Shown here: positions 1 to 7,869 of the stretch, piece by piece
How positions within the stretch are numbered: position 1 is the stretch's first letter
Layout of the letters: every line of letters begins with the position of its first letter
Assembly (NCBI GenBank): GCA_002327845.1
Contig: DCUP01000011.1
Location: forward strand, 21,892-80,867
Direction: 5' to 3'
Length of the DNA stretch: 58,976 nucleotides
From: Patescibacteria group bacterium UBA2211
Lineage (GTDB): Bacteria > Patescibacteriota > Minisyncoccia > Minisyncoccales > Minisyncoccaceae
Program-made: the position numbers and the translations under genes
Notes under the pieces: generated by a model
What the model saw: only the letters and a program-made list of their open reading frames with translations
What the model was told of the DNA's origin: nothing
Database searches by the model: none

Positions 1-55
1 AAAAATTATTATAACCCAAATCTTCAAGTTTATTTTTTATAATCTCATCAGTCAT
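1..55 (-). CDS. N-terminal fragment of an unknown protein (runs off window)
   Basis: An ATG at 55 opens a reading frame that stays open to the window edge (18 codons, beginning MTDEIIKNK). A purine-rich AGAGAG lies about 6 nt upstream of the ATG, and the gene follows gatB by 12 nt on the same strand, so it is probably the next gene of the same operon. Too little is present to identify it. Confidence 0.5.
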   Translation of the reverse strand, partial: MTDEIIKNKLEDLGYNNF

Positions 56-67
56 AAAAGCTCTCTA

Positions 68-1555
68 TTAAATATTATCTAATTTTTTCTTCAATATCTC
101 CCCCACTGTTTTTGGGTTAGCTTTTCCCTTTGAGGCAGCCATGATTTGACCGACTAAAAATGTAAAACTATTTTGTTTTCCTTTTTTGTAATCTTCAACT
201 GCCTTAGCATTTTTAGATAAAACATTGGAAATAATAGCATCTATCTCTCCGCCATCGTTTATCTGTTTTAATCCTTTCTTCTCTAGTATATCAGATGGAT
301 CTTTTTGAGTATTATACATTTCTAACAGTAATATCTTAGCGATACTACTTGATATGTCTCCTTCTGTAATCATACAGACTAATTCAGCGAAGTTTTCTGC
401 GGTAATCTTTTTCTCTAGTTTAATTGAATCGTAATCTTTCATTGCGGAATCATTCTTAATAATAGACTGAAAATCAGTTGAAAGATAATTGGAACAAATT
501 TTAACTGAATCGATAAAATTACTTTTACATTTTCTATCTTCTTTCCAGCATTTTAATTCAGAAACTATTTTTTCAAAATAATGAGAAATTATTTCATCTT
601 TGACATAAAATTCAATTGATTTAGAATCTAAACCATATTCTTCGGCAAATCTAATTCTCTTTCCTTCTGGTAATTCTGGCAATCTTCCCTCTATTTCATT
701 AATCATTTCATTAGAAATATTTAAGGGAGGCAAATCTGGCTCCGGAAAATACCTATACTCAAAAGCATCTTCTTTGCCCCTTTGTTCCATAGTAATTTGC
801 TTGGCATCATGCCATCCTCTTGTTTCTTGAATAACTTTTTTTCCTTCATCAAGCAATTCAGCTTGCCTTTTAATTTCAAATTCAATCGATTTTTCAACCA
901 CCTTAAAAGAATTAAGATTTTTAATTTCTACCTTAGTTCCTAATTGTTCAGTTTTACTAATAGAAATATTTACTTCGCACCTCATCTGACCTTTTTCCAT
1001 ATCAGCATCAGAAACATTAATATATCTTAAAATTAATTGTAATTCTTGAGCAAATTTCTTTGCTTCTTCAGCTGAATTAATATCTGGCTCAGTTACCAAT
1101 TCCATCAAAGGAACCCCCGCACGATTAAAATCAACCAAACTTGAACCATCTGGTGCATGATTTAATCTTCCTGTATCCTCTTCCATATGAATCCTATTAA
1201 TTCTAATTCTTTTTGTGCTTCCGTCGTCTAAATGAATATCTAAATATCCATTCTTACATATTGGCAAATCAAATTGAGATATTTGATATCCTTTAGGTAG
1301 GTCTGGATAAAAATAACTCTTTCTATCAAACTTGGAGTGATTTTGTATTTTACAATGCAAAGCTAAGCCAGTTAAAATAATATTATTAATTGCTTCTTCA
1401 TTAATTACTGGTAATGTTCCTGGATGAGCCATACAGATAGGACAAACATTTTTATTGGGAATTTTCTCATCAGGATTATTAGCACAAGAACAAAACATTT
1501 TTGATTTTGTTTTTGATTCAAAATGTATTTCTAATCCAATAGTCGTTTTGTACAT
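68..1555 (-). CDS. gatB: Aspartyl/glutamyl-tRNA amidotransferase subunit B
   Basis: GatB is the kinase/transamidase subunit of GatCAB, which phosphorylates and amidates mischarged Glu-tRNA(Gln) or Asp-tRNA(Asn). The 495-residue length is normal. A zinc-type Cys set is visible near the N-terminus (C22, C24, C38, C41) within the conserved start GLEIH. The C-terminal YqeY-like tail ends in the typical VGQIM...GKANP...V form. The ATG at 1555 lies 1 nt from the deoC stop, so it is translated within the secE-to-gatB operon. Its partners gatA and gatC lie in a separate operon near 10.1-11.8 kb. Confidence 0.97.
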   Translation of the reverse strand: MYKTTIGLEIHFESKTKSKMFCSCANNPDEKIPNKNVCPICMAHPGTLPVINEEAINNIILTGLALHCKIQNHSKFDRKSYFYPDLPKGYQISQFDLPICKNGYLDIHLDDGSTKRIRINRIHMEEDTGRLNHAPDGSSLVDFNRAGVPLMELVTEPDINSAEEAKKFAQELQLILRYINVSDADMEKGQMRCEVNISISKTEQLGTKVEIKNLNSFKVVEKSIEFEIKRQAELLDEGKKVIQETRGWHDAKQITMEQRGKEDAFEYRYFPEPDLPPLNISNEMINEIEGRLPELPEGKRIRFAEEYGLDSKSIEFYVKDEIISHYFEKIVSELKCWKEDRKCKSNFIDSVKICSNYLSTDFQSIIKNDSAMKDYDSIKLEKKITAENFAELVCMITEGDISSSIAKILLLEMYNTQKDPSDILEKKGLKQINDGGEIDAIISNVLSKNAKAVEDYKKGKQNSFTFLVGQIMAASKGKANPKTVGEILKKKLDNI

Positions 1556-1556
1556 A

Positions 1557-2210
1557 TTACTTCTTTAATTCTTTCATTATCGAAACTCCACTAGAAGAAC
1601 CAATAATATCAGCTCCTGCCTTTATCATTGCTTTAACATCCTTTAGTGTCTTAATGTTTCCTGAGGCTTTAATTAATAGTCCTGGAGCATTCTCTCTCAT
1701 TATCTTTAAGTGTTTAGCTTTTTCAGATATTTCTCTATTTTCTAATGGATCTTTGTCGGTTGCTGTTTTAACACAAATTGCTCCTGCTTTCTTAACAATT
1801 GAAGAAACCTTAGCAATTTCTGAGTCAGTCAACATGCCTGAAGCAATAATTACTTTAGTGTCGTGTAATTTACAAATAGCTTTTAAATCTTTTTCAATCT
1901 TTCCCCATTTTTCATGTTTCACATCAACAACATTAATTACGATATCCAAATCATCCGCTCCATCTAAAACAGCTTTAGTAGCAATCCTTAATCTTTCCTC
2001 ATGAGAACTATCTCCAATTGGATCGTCAATCAATACAACAGTTTTAACTCCAGACCCTCTTAATTCATTAGCAGCTAACTTAACAAAATTAGGCCTAACA
2101 CAAACTCCGCGGAATTGATACTCCTTAGCTTCATTGCAAGTATTAATAATATCTTGCTTTTTAGATTCTTTTCTAATATTAGTATGGTCGATGTATTGAT
2201 TTATTTTCAT
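1557..2210 (-). CDS. deoC: Deoxyribose-phosphate aldolase
   Basis: This class I aldolase reversibly splits 2-deoxyribose 5-phosphate into glyceraldehyde 3-phosphate and acetaldehyde, salvaging deoxyribose from DNA. The protein is 217 residues, normal for the family. The family motifs VCVRP, a KTATD version of the usual KTSTG Schiff-base region, the KASG strand and a final GSSSG phosphate-binding loop are visible. The start ATG overlaps the tmk stop by 4 nt (ATGA), and the gene is followed directly by gatB. Grouping with tmk and dcd makes a small deoxynucleotide-metabolism block. Confidence 0.93.
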   Translation of the reverse strand: MKINQYIDHTNIRKESKKQDIINTCNEAKEYQFRGVCVRPNFVKLAANELRGSGVKTVVLIDDPIGDSSHEERLRIATKAVLDGADDLDIVINVVDVKHEKWGKIEKDLKAICKLHDTKVIIASGMLTDSEIAKVSSIVKKAGAICVKTATDKDPLENREISEKAKHLKIMRENAPGLLIKASGNIKTLKDVKAMIKAGADIIGSSSGVSIMKELKK

Positions 2211-2833
2211 ATTCCTAGTTTTTTATTTATTACCTCTAATATATCTTTGAAAACTTCTTCTGGTGCTTTTTCTCCGTCAATGACTGTCCATTCACAAAAA
2301 ACATTTTCATGGGACATTTTTTCATATGTTTCATACAGAGAATTCAAGAACTTTTTGTCTGCCTCGTGTCTATCCATATTCTCAATTCCTTTCTGCTTCA
2401 TCTTTCTTCTAAAAGATTCTTCTGGTGATATTTTAATATATATAGTAAGGTCTGGTTTTCTTAAATCAAACAATTTAGCTAGTTCCAATAGCTTTTCTAA
2501 TGGAAGACCATTAATATATTGATAGACAATTGTTCCAGTAAAATACCTATCTCCAATCACCATTTTACCACTTTTAAAATTATTTTCCAGAGTCTCTTTA
2601 TCTTTCACAAAATCAGCAAAAAACAATAAAGCCTGTGTTTCAACATTTAATTCAAATTTTTTGTGTAACCATTGATCTAATAAATCTCCTATAGGAAAAC
2701 CGTATTCGGGATATTTTTTATTTATTACCTCTAATCCTTTTTGCGATAAAAAATCAGACAAAAATTTTGTCTGAGTTCCTTTTCCGCAGCCTTCAATTCC
2801 TTCTAGTACAATGAATTTTCCTTTTGATTCCAT
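2207..2833 (-). CDS. tmk: Thymidylate kinase
   Basis: The enzyme phosphorylates dTMP to dTDP with ATP. A P-loop GIEGCGKGT lies at residues 12-20, a DRY motif follows in the middle of the protein, and a LID-like Arg-rich segment (SFRRKMKQ) lies in the second half. At 208 residues it is standard length. The stop TGA overlaps the deoC ATG, showing that UGA is a normal stop here. It sits between dcd and deoC in the same transcript. Confidence 0.95.
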   Translation of the reverse strand: MESKGKFIVLEGIEGCGKGTQTKFLSDFLSQKGLEVINKKYPEYGFPIGDLLDQWLHKKFELNVETQALLFFADFVKDKETLENNFKSGKMVIGDRYFTGTIVYQYINGLPLEKLLELAKLFDLRKPDLTIYIKISPEESFRRKMKQKGIENMDRHEADKKFLNSLYETYEKMSHENVFCEWTVIDGEKAPEEVFKDILEVINKKLGI

Positions 2834-2843
2834 TTGAATTAAT

Positions 2844-3410
2844 TTAAGCTGTTTCTAATCTGCTTTCTTGGGGATGCTTGGCATCAACATATTTAGCATT
2901 CTTTTTTAGATAATAAGGATTAGTAGTTGGAGAAGATAATGGTTCAAATACTAATTGGCAGATTCTTGTTCCTGGATATAGTAATACCGGAATCATTCCA
3001 ATATTTTCCATTTCTAAAACAATCTTTCCTTTGAATCCTGGGTCAATATGTCCGGCTGTTGAATGAATAACGATACCCAATCTTCCTAAAGATGATCGGC
3101 CATCAATTCTAGCTGCAACGTCAGCCGGCAAGAATATTTCTTCCATGGTTACCCCTAAAACAAACTCTCCGGGATGAAAAACAAATGCTTCTCCTGCTGG
3201 AACTATAACTGGCTTAGTCATGCCGTTCATACTTTCTGGATCTCTTGTATCAATAAAAGCTTTTTTGGTGTGTTCAAAGACAGCAAATTCATCACCAAGG
3301 CGTAAATCCAAAGAAGCCGAACCTAATTGTTCTTCAAGGTTTGGCTTCGGGGTAATTTGAATCTTATTTTCTTCTATCAGTTTTTTAATGTCTCTGTCTG
3401 ATAAAATCAT
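2844..3410 (-). CDS. dcd: dCTP deaminase, possibly dUMP-forming
   Basis: This is a trimeric dUTPase-fold enzyme of 188 residues. It begins with ILSDRDI and carries SLDLRLG, GRSSLGRLG and HSTAGHIDPGF. Classical dCTP deaminases (E. coli type) have an HVTAHRIDPG version of the last motif. The HSTAGxIDPGF form resembles the bifunctional enzymes that convert dCTP directly to dUMP. I therefore infer, without certainty, that the product may be dUMP, which would feed thymidylate synthesis and then the Tmk encoded next to it. It lies 7 nt downstream of rplK in the same operon. Confidence 0.9.
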   Translation of the reverse strand: MILSDRDIKKLIEENKIQITPKPNLEEQLGSASLDLRLGDEFAVFEHTKKAFIDTRDPESMNGMTKPVIVPAGEAFVFHPGEFVLGVTMEEIFLPADVAARIDGRSSLGRLGIVIHSTAGHIDPGFKGKIVLEMENIGMIPVLLYPGTRICQLVFEPLSSPTTNPYYLKKNAKYVDAKHPQESRLETA

Positions 3411-3417
3411 TTATTGT

Positions 3418-3843
3418 TTAATCAATGACTTCTATTCCTAATGACTTAGCTGTGCCAGTCAAAGTCTTTACGGCTTGGTCAACATCATTAGTATTCATAT
3501 CTTGCATTTTCTGCTCTGCCACTTCTATTAGTTGAGCTCTGGTAATTTTACCAACCTTCTTTTTATTAGCTTCACCAGATCCTTTTTCCAATCCAATCTT
3601 AGCTTTAATTAACTGTGGAGCTGGAGGCTGCTTCATGATCATAGAATAAGTTCTATCCTCGTAAACAGTAATATCTACTGGAATCTTGAAGTTTCCCTTA
3701 TCTCTGGTTGCTTCATTAAATTTAGAACAAAATTCTCCAATGTTCACACCTTGAGATGCCAAAGCTGGACCTACTGGAGGTGCAGGAGTGGCTTTTCCGG
3801 CCTGAATATGCAATTTTACGATAGCTTTAACTTTCTTTGCCAT
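3418..3843 (-). CDS. rplK: 50S ribosomal protein L11
   Basis: L11 binds the GTPase-associated centre of 23S rRNA. The full 141-residue length and family features are present: the N-terminal KLHIQAGKATPAPPVGPALA segment, the PVDITVYEDRTY strand and an RNA-binding C-terminal domain ending KSLGIEV. It follows nusG by 4 nt in the common bacterial order secE-nusG-rplK. No rplA follows; the operon switches to dcd instead. Confidence 0.98.
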   Translation of the reverse strand: MAKKVKAIVKLHIQAGKATPAPPVGPALASQGVNIGEFCSKFNEATRDKGNFKIPVDITVYEDRTYSMIMKQPPAPQLIKAKIGLEKGSGEANKKKVGKITRAQLIEVAEQKMQDMNTNDVDQAVKTLTGTAKSLGIEVID

Positions 3844-3847
3844 ATAC

Positions 3848-4393
3848 TTAAATCTTTTTAATTTGTAATGATTCTAGTTCTAGCGGAGTATCTCTGCCGA
3901 ACATATTAATTAACACTTTAACTTTTCCTTTCTCTTTATCTATTCCTGAAACCTTTCCATCAGAATCTTTGAATGGTCCGTCAATAATCTTGACCGCGTC
4001 ACCCTTTTTGAAGTCAATCTTGTACTTAGGCTCTTCAACTTCAACTCTCTTTTTCAAAGATAACATCTCATCTAATGATACTGGTAACGGAACTGTTCCT
4101 GAACCAACGAAACCAGTTACATTGGGTGTATTTCTGACTACATACCATGAATCATCCGTAACGATCATTTCAACTAGTACGTATCCAGGATAGATTTTTT
4201 CTTCTACAGTTTTCTTCTTTCCATTCCTAATCTTAATTTTTTTTTCTTTAGGAACCATGACATTGAAAATCTTGTCTTCCATCCCCAAAGATTCTATTCT
4301 CTGAGTCAAACTCTTTGCCACCGCATCTTCATATCCAGAATATGTATGCAAGACATACCATCTTCTTTCATTTGTAATTTGTTGTTTTGACAT
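3848..4393 (-). CDS. nusG: Transcription termination/antitermination factor NusG
   Basis: NusG links RNA polymerase to Rho or the ribosome. The N-terminal NGN domain is recognisable (RRWYVLHTYSGYE, then PGYVLVEM and VRNTPNVTGFVG). The C-terminal KOW domain contains GDAVKIIDGPFKDSDGKV and ends LELES. At 181 residues it is of ordinary length. It starts 4 nt after secE. Confidence 0.97.
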   Translation of the reverse strand: MSKQQITNERRWYVLHTYSGYEDAVAKSLTQRIESLGMEDKIFNVMVPKEKKIKIRNGKKKTVEEKIYPGYVLVEMIVTDDSWYVVRNTPNVTGFVGSGTVPLPVSLDEMLSLKKRVEVEEPKYKIDFKKGDAVKIIDGPFKDSDGKVSGIDKEKGKVKVLINMFGRDTPLELESLQIKKI

Positions 4394-4397
4394 ATAT

Positions 4398-4589
4398 TTA
4401 GAATATGAAATTCTCCATTAAATAGATATATAATAAATCGCATAAACCCAAAAAACCAGCTACGATTACACAAATACCGATAACTGTTAATGTATATTTA
4501 ATAGTTTCCTGTTTGGTTGGCCAAGTGATTTTTTTCATTTCAGACCAAGCACTACCAAAGAAATTTGATACTTTATTTTCAGATTTCAT
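4398..4589 (-). CDS. secE: Preprotein translocase subunit SecE
   Basis: A 63-residue single-helix SecE that stabilises SecY. The conserved EMKKITWPTKQET cytoplasmic hinge precedes one transmembrane helix (about residues 33-55). This is the first gene of the operon. A TTGACA-17-TAATCT promoter ends 8 nt before the ATG and no Shine-Dalgarno is seen, so the mRNA is probably leaderless. Confidence 0.95.
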   Translation of the reverse strand: MKSENKVSNFFGSAWSEMKKITWPTKQETIKYTLTVIGICVIVAGFLGLCDLLYIYLMENFIF

Positions 4590-4597
4590 ATATGGTT

Positions 4598-4626
4598 AGA
4601 TTACCAAAAAGATGCCTAAATGTCAA
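4598..4626 (-). promoter_or_regulatory. Promoter of the secE operon (leaderless)
   Basis: On the minus strand, TTGACA (4621-4626), a 17-nt spacer and TAATCT (4598-4603). The -10 box ends 8 nt before the secE ATG, so the transcript should begin at or within about 2 nt of the start codon. Confidence 0.7.
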
Positions 4627-4634
4627 TTATGATA

Positions 4635-4660
4635 TAAAAAACGACCACTTGGTGGGTCGT
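4635..4660 (-). terminator. Rho-independent terminator after the 58-aa membrane gene
   Basis: The minus-strand hairpin ACGACC / GGTCGT is followed by six T residues. The last base of the stop codon of the upstream small gene lies in the stem. It isolates the small-gene pair from the secE promoter. Confidence 0.8.
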
Positions 4661-4836
4661 TAAAGGGTACCTATTATCAACAGGTAGACTCCCCATTCGA
4701 TAACGACAAAGCTAAGAACAATAATGAGTATCGATATCACAAATTTTTCATTAAATCCTCCATTAGATTTAAACAACATAAAGATACCAATGATCATTGT
4801 AATTATTCCGATTATAATCGCAGAGATTCCATCCAT
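4660..4836 (-). CDS. Small two-helix membrane protein (58 aa)
   Basis: An ATG at 4836 opens a 58-codon frame ending in TAA at 4660. Two hydrophobic stretches (about residues 4-22 and 32-57) are separated by a short hydrophilic loop KSNGGFNEK, so it should be a two-helix inner-membrane protein. AGGGG lies about 9 nt upstream of the start. It is preceded by a second gene of the same architecture and followed by a hairpin terminator inside the stop region. No family is recognised; the overlapping ribosome site, promoter and terminator support it being real. Confidence 0.65.
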   Translation of the reverse strand: MDGISAIIIGIITMIIGIFMLFKSNGGFNEKFVISILIIVLSFVVIEWGVYLLIIGTL

Positions 4837-4858
4837 TAAACTTTTTCCCCTTTAATTA

Positions 4859-5008
4859 CTAGCTTACACCGATACCAACGATAAATAGAAAGCACCCAAG
4901 CACTATAATCCAGTAATAAATACTGAATTTTCTGTTTTTTTTAAAGAGCCATACAATTATGACCATAAGGATCAAAACTATACCAATTAAAGCAACTATT
5001 AATGACAT
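4859..5008 (-). CDS. Small two-helix membrane protein (49 aa)
   Basis: An ATG at 5008 follows a strong GGAGG by 5 nt and opens a 49-codon frame ending in TAG at 4859. Residues 2-21 and 30-48 are hydrophobic, joined by a basic loop (FKKNRKF) that should face the cytoplasm. A TTGACT-17-TATCTT promoter lies just upstream. With the next gene (58 aa, same layout) it forms a dicistronic unit between gyrB and secE. Function unknown; a two-component small membrane complex is one possibility. Confidence 0.65.
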   Translation of the reverse strand: MSLIVALIGIVLILMVIIVWLFKKNRKFSIYYWIIVLGCFLFIVGIGVS

Positions 5009-5023
5009 TTTGCCTCCATCAAT

Positions 5024-5052
5024 AAGATAATATAAACTAATATCTTAGTCAA
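5024..5052 (-). promoter_or_regulatory. Promoter of the small membrane gene pair
   Basis: Minus strand: TTGACT (5047-5052), 17-nt spacer, TATCTT (5024-5029), about 15 nt before the 49-aa gene. It lies immediately downstream of the gyrB terminator. Confidence 0.55.
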
Positions 5053-5061
5053 TCTTATAAC

Positions 5062-5087
5062 AAAAAAACAGACCATATCGGCCTGTT
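5062..5087 (-). terminator. Rho-independent terminator of gyrB
   Basis: Minus-strand stem ACAGGCC / GGTCTGT (one G-T pair) with loop GATAT, followed by seven T residues, just after the gyrB stop. Confidence 0.85.
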
Positions 5088-5093
5088 CTCTAA

Positions 5094-7013
5094 TTATACG
5101 TCTAAGTTTTTAACGCTTTTAGCTGAAGTCTGAATAAATCTTTTTCTTGGAGCAACTTCTTTGCCCATCAACATATCGAATGTTCTGTCTGCTTCAACCG
5201 CATCTTCAATAGTTATTCTTAGTAATATTCTTGTTTCTGGGTTCATGGTTGTTTCCCATAATTGCTCTGGATTCATTTCTCCCAAACCTTTATATCTTTG
5301 AATACTATATCTTGTATCTGGTTTTAACTTCTTCAATGCATTTTCCTTGTCCTCCTCAGTATAATAATATTTAGATTCTTTTCCTATTTGTATTTTAAAT
5401 AAAGGAGGCTGAGCTAAGTATAAAAATCCTCTATCGATAATCTGTCTAAAGTGTCTAAAGAATAAAGTCATTAAAAGAGTGTTAATGTGATTTCCATCAG
5501 AATCAGCATCACACATAAGAATAATACGGTGGTAACGAAGTTTTTCAATATCAAAATCGTCGGCAATAGCAGTCCCTAAAGCAATAATCAAATTCTTAAC
5601 TTCTTCTGAGGCTAACATTTTATCTAATCTTACTCTTTCGATATTTAAAATCTTTCCCCTTAATGGAAGAATAGCCTGATTCTTTCTGTTTCTAGCTTGT
5701 CGAGACGAACCACCGGCAGATTCTCCCTCAACAATATATATCTCTGATTCTTCAGGTTTCCTAGAAGTACAATCAGAAAGTTTTCCTGGTAATGACATTC
5801 CATCCAAAACACCTTTTCTTAAAATAGTTTCTTTAGCTGCTTTAGCTGCTTTCCTTGCTTTAAATGATAAAACAGCTTTCTCAATAATGGCCTTAGCATC
5901 TTGAGGATATCTTTCTAAATAATCTTGCAAAGCTTCGGCAACAACTGCCTCAGTAGCAGTTCTTCCTTCTGGATTACCTAATTTAGTCTTGGTTTGTCCT
6001 TCAAATTGAGTTTCGCGAATTTTAACTGAAACAACGGCTGTTAACCCTTCTCTAATATCATCTCCACTTAAATTAGTATCAGATTCTTTTAAAAATCCTC
6101 CTTTCCTAGCGTAATCATTAATTAATCTCGTCAAAGCGGCCCTAAAACCAGTTAAATGAGTTCCTCCTTCAGTAGTAAATATATTATTAGCAAAACTCTC
6201 TTCTTGAATTTCATAATCATCTGAATATTGAAAAGAAGCTTCAACGGCAACTCCTTCTTTTTCTCCTGAACCATAAAAAGGATTACTGTGAATAGCTTTT
6301 GACCCTCTATTCATATATTTCAAATATGAAACAATTCCCCCTTCAAAAAAGAAATGATATTCAAAAGGATTATCTTTATCTCTTTGATCGTAAAAATCAA
6401 CTCTAATTCCTTTAGTCAAATAAGCTTGTTGTCTAAAATGAGCCAATAGTTTTTTTCTATCAAAAATAATTTCTTTGAATATTTCTGGATCTGGCTCGAA
6501 AATAATAGTTGTTCCCTTTTGCCTACAATCAGCAATTTTTTTAACTGGCGCCAATGGTTTTCCTTGTTTGTAATCTTGAGCATATTTCTTTCCTTCCCTA
6601 CAAACCTCAGCTCTCATATTAACTGATAAAGCACAAACCACAGAAACACCTACTCCGTGTAAACCTCCAGAAATCTTGTAAGCGTCTCCTCCAAATTTAC
6701 CTCCAGCATGAAGAGTGGTCATTATTGTCTCTAGTGCAGATTTCTTTGTTTTTGCATGAATATCTACTGGAATACCTCTTCCATTATCAGTAACCTTAAC
6801 TTGATTATTGGGTAATAAAAAAACTTCTATTTTATTACAATAGCCTCCCATTGCTTCATCTAAACAATTATCTACAACTTCGTAAACTAAGTGATGAAGA
6901 CCTTGTGGACCAGTTGAACCGATATACATTCCCGGTCTTTTTCTTACTGGATCAAGTCCCTCTAAAACATAAATATCTTTAGCGCTATATGAGCTTTCTT
7001 TTTCTTTTGCCAT
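5094..7013 (-). CDS. gyrB: DNA gyrase subunit B
   Basis: The ATPase subunit of gyrase, 639 residues. The GHKL ATPase domain shows EVVDNCLDEA near residue 45, TDNGRGIPVDIH and GGLHGVGVSVV. The transducer domain follows. The TOPRIM domain has EGESAGGS, LPLRGKILN and DADSDGNHI, a slightly altered version of the usual DADVDGAHI. The C-terminal QRYKGLGEMNPEQLWETTM signature is intact. ParE is a possible alternative, but the length and motifs fit GyrB. It is monocistronic, with a terminator directly behind it; gyrA is not in the window. Confidence 0.93.
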   Translation of the reverse strand: MAKEKESSYSAKDIYVLEGLDPVRKRPGMYIGSTGPQGLHHLVYEVVDNCLDEAMGGYCNKIEVFLLPNNQVKVTDNGRGIPVDIHAKTKKSALETIMTTLHAGGKFGGDAYKISGGLHGVGVSVVCALSVNMRAEVCREGKKYAQDYKQGKPLAPVKKIADCRQKGTTIIFEPDPEIFKEIIFDRKKLLAHFRQQAYLTKGIRVDFYDQRDKDNPFEYHFFFEGGIVSYLKYMNRGSKAIHSNPFYGSGEKEGVAVEASFQYSDDYEIQEESFANNIFTTEGGTHLTGFRAALTRLINDYARKGGFLKESDTNLSGDDIREGLTAVVSVKIRETQFEGQTKTKLGNPEGRTATEAVVAEALQDYLERYPQDAKAIIEKAVLSFKARKAAKAAKETILRKGVLDGMSLPGKLSDCTSRKPEESEIYIVEGESAGGSSRQARNRKNQAILPLRGKILNIERVRLDKMLASEEVKNLIIALGTAIADDFDIEKLRYHRIILMCDADSDGNHINTLLMTLFFRHFRQIIDRGFLYLAQPPLFKIQIGKESKYYYTEEDKENALKKLKPDTRYSIQRYKGLGEMNPEQLWETTMNPETRILLRITIEDAVEADRTFDMLMGKEVAPRKRFIQTSAKSVKNLDV

Positions 7014-7126
7014 GTTTTTATATAGAAAAATCTATCCTTTTATATTCTTATTTTACCTTAAAATCAAAGAAAAAGCAATAATATTTAATGAATTAATTTA
7101 TATAAAAGATGTGATTATTTTAAGTG

Positions 7127-7198
7127 GGTGACTAACGGGATTTGAACCCGTACAAACACCTCCACAGGGTGTTGTGCTACCATTACACCATAGCCACC
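7127..7198 (-). tRNA. tRNA-His (GTG)
   Basis: A complete cloverleaf. The anticodon stem ACACC/GGTGT carries loop CTGTGGA with anticodon GTG. The T-arm ACGGG-TTCAAAT-CCCGT is canonical. The extra 5' G (G-1) opposite C73, the histidine identity element, is encoded. CCA is not encoded. Confidence 0.95.
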
Positions 7199-7214
7199 AT
7201 GTAAACCAAAACTG

Positions 7215-7288
7215 TGTCCTCGGTGCGAATCGAACGCACAACCTACAGATTAGAAGTCTGTCGCTCTGTCCTATTGAGCTACGAGGAC
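7215..7288 (-). tRNA. tRNA-Arg (TCT)
   Basis: Acceptor GTCCTCG pairs perfectly with CGAGGAC. The anticodon stem ACAGA/TCTGT has loop CTTCTAA (anticodon TCT), and the T-loop is TTCGATT. CCA is not encoded. It is 16 nt upstream of tRNA-His. Confidence 0.95.
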
Positions 7289-7359
7289 GTGATATATATT
7301 TAATACCAAAAATATCAACAAAAGGCAAGGTTATTTTTTAAATCAAACTAATACAAGTA

Positions 7360-7410
7360 AAGAAAAGCCCCACATAGACGAAGCAATATGTGTTGCTTTT
7401 CCATGTAGGG
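7360..7410 (-). terminator. Long hairpin terminator of the 121-aa gene
   Basis: Minus-strand stem of about 9 bp (CCCTACATG pairing with TATGTGGGG) around an inner AGCAA/TTGCT hairpin, followed by CTTTTCTTT. Confidence 0.6.
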
Positions 7411-7413
7411 TTG

Positions 7414-7779
7414 TTATTGGGTTTCGCATCTGATGGCGGAAGGATCAAGAACATACTTATAGGATTTGAAATCGAATCCGTAACTTATAACGTTGCTGTA
7501 TTTGTCAATCAGTCGAAGTCTTTCGATGGAATTTTCTGCAGCATTAAATCCATTAACTTGATTATAGACTCGCGTATCAATTTCATCTTGCGCCAGATCG
7601 ATTTTTAACATTCGACCGTTGAGATAATCATAGCAAGTCTTACCGCTTTCAAGTAATTTTTTTGCTCTTTCTTCTGTCATTGGAGTTGATTCAAAATTAA
7701 GAAAACCAGCTCCCTGTTGTTTAGCAGTATTATATAGTGCTGCTAAAACTCGTGCTTTGTTAAGATCTGAAACATCCAT
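7414..7779 (-). CDS. Conserved hypothetical protein (121 aa)
   Basis: I do not recognise the family by name. The protein begins MDVSDLNKARVLAALYNTA and has a compact charged core (MTEERAKKLLESG, then YDYLNGRMLKIDL) with no signal peptide or membrane helix. The style recalls small phage- or plasmid-borne conserved proteins. The start at 7779 is chosen over an upstream TTG at 7815, because that TTG is the first half of a TTGACA -35 box. The -10 TATATT ends 8 nt before the ATG, so it is probably leaderless. Own promoter and hairpin terminator make it a one-gene cassette; base composition is richer in G+C than gyrB. Confidence 0.75.
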   Translation of the reverse strand: MDVSDLNKARVLAALYNTAKQQGAGFLNFESTPMTEERAKKLLESGKTCYDYLNGRMLKIDLAQDEIDTRVYNQVNGFNAAENSIERLRLIDKYSNVISYGFDFKSYKYVLDPSAIRCETQ

Positions 7780-7787
7780 GCAAATAC

Positions 7788-7815
7788 AATATAATATATT
7801 ATTACATTTTGTCAA
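7788..7815 (-). promoter_or_regulatory. Promoter of the 121-aa gene
   Basis: TTGACA (7810-7815), 16-nt spacer, TATATT (7788-7793) on the minus strand. The -10 box ends 8 nt before the start codon and there is no Shine-Dalgarno. Confidence 0.7.
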
Positions 7816-7834
7816 GTTACAATAAAGAACATAA

Positions 7835-7858
7835 CAAAAAACCGACTCTCGTCGGCTT
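7835..7858 (-). terminator. Terminator of the Gln-rich protein gene
   Basis: Minus-strand stem AGCCGAC / GTCGGTT followed by six T residues. Confidence 0.8.
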
Positions 7859-7869
7859 TTATAATTCCT

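Noticed and set aside
7098..7328. 76-residue open frame
   Set aside because: It runs through tRNA-His and tRNA-Arg, and its composition is that of the tRNAs.
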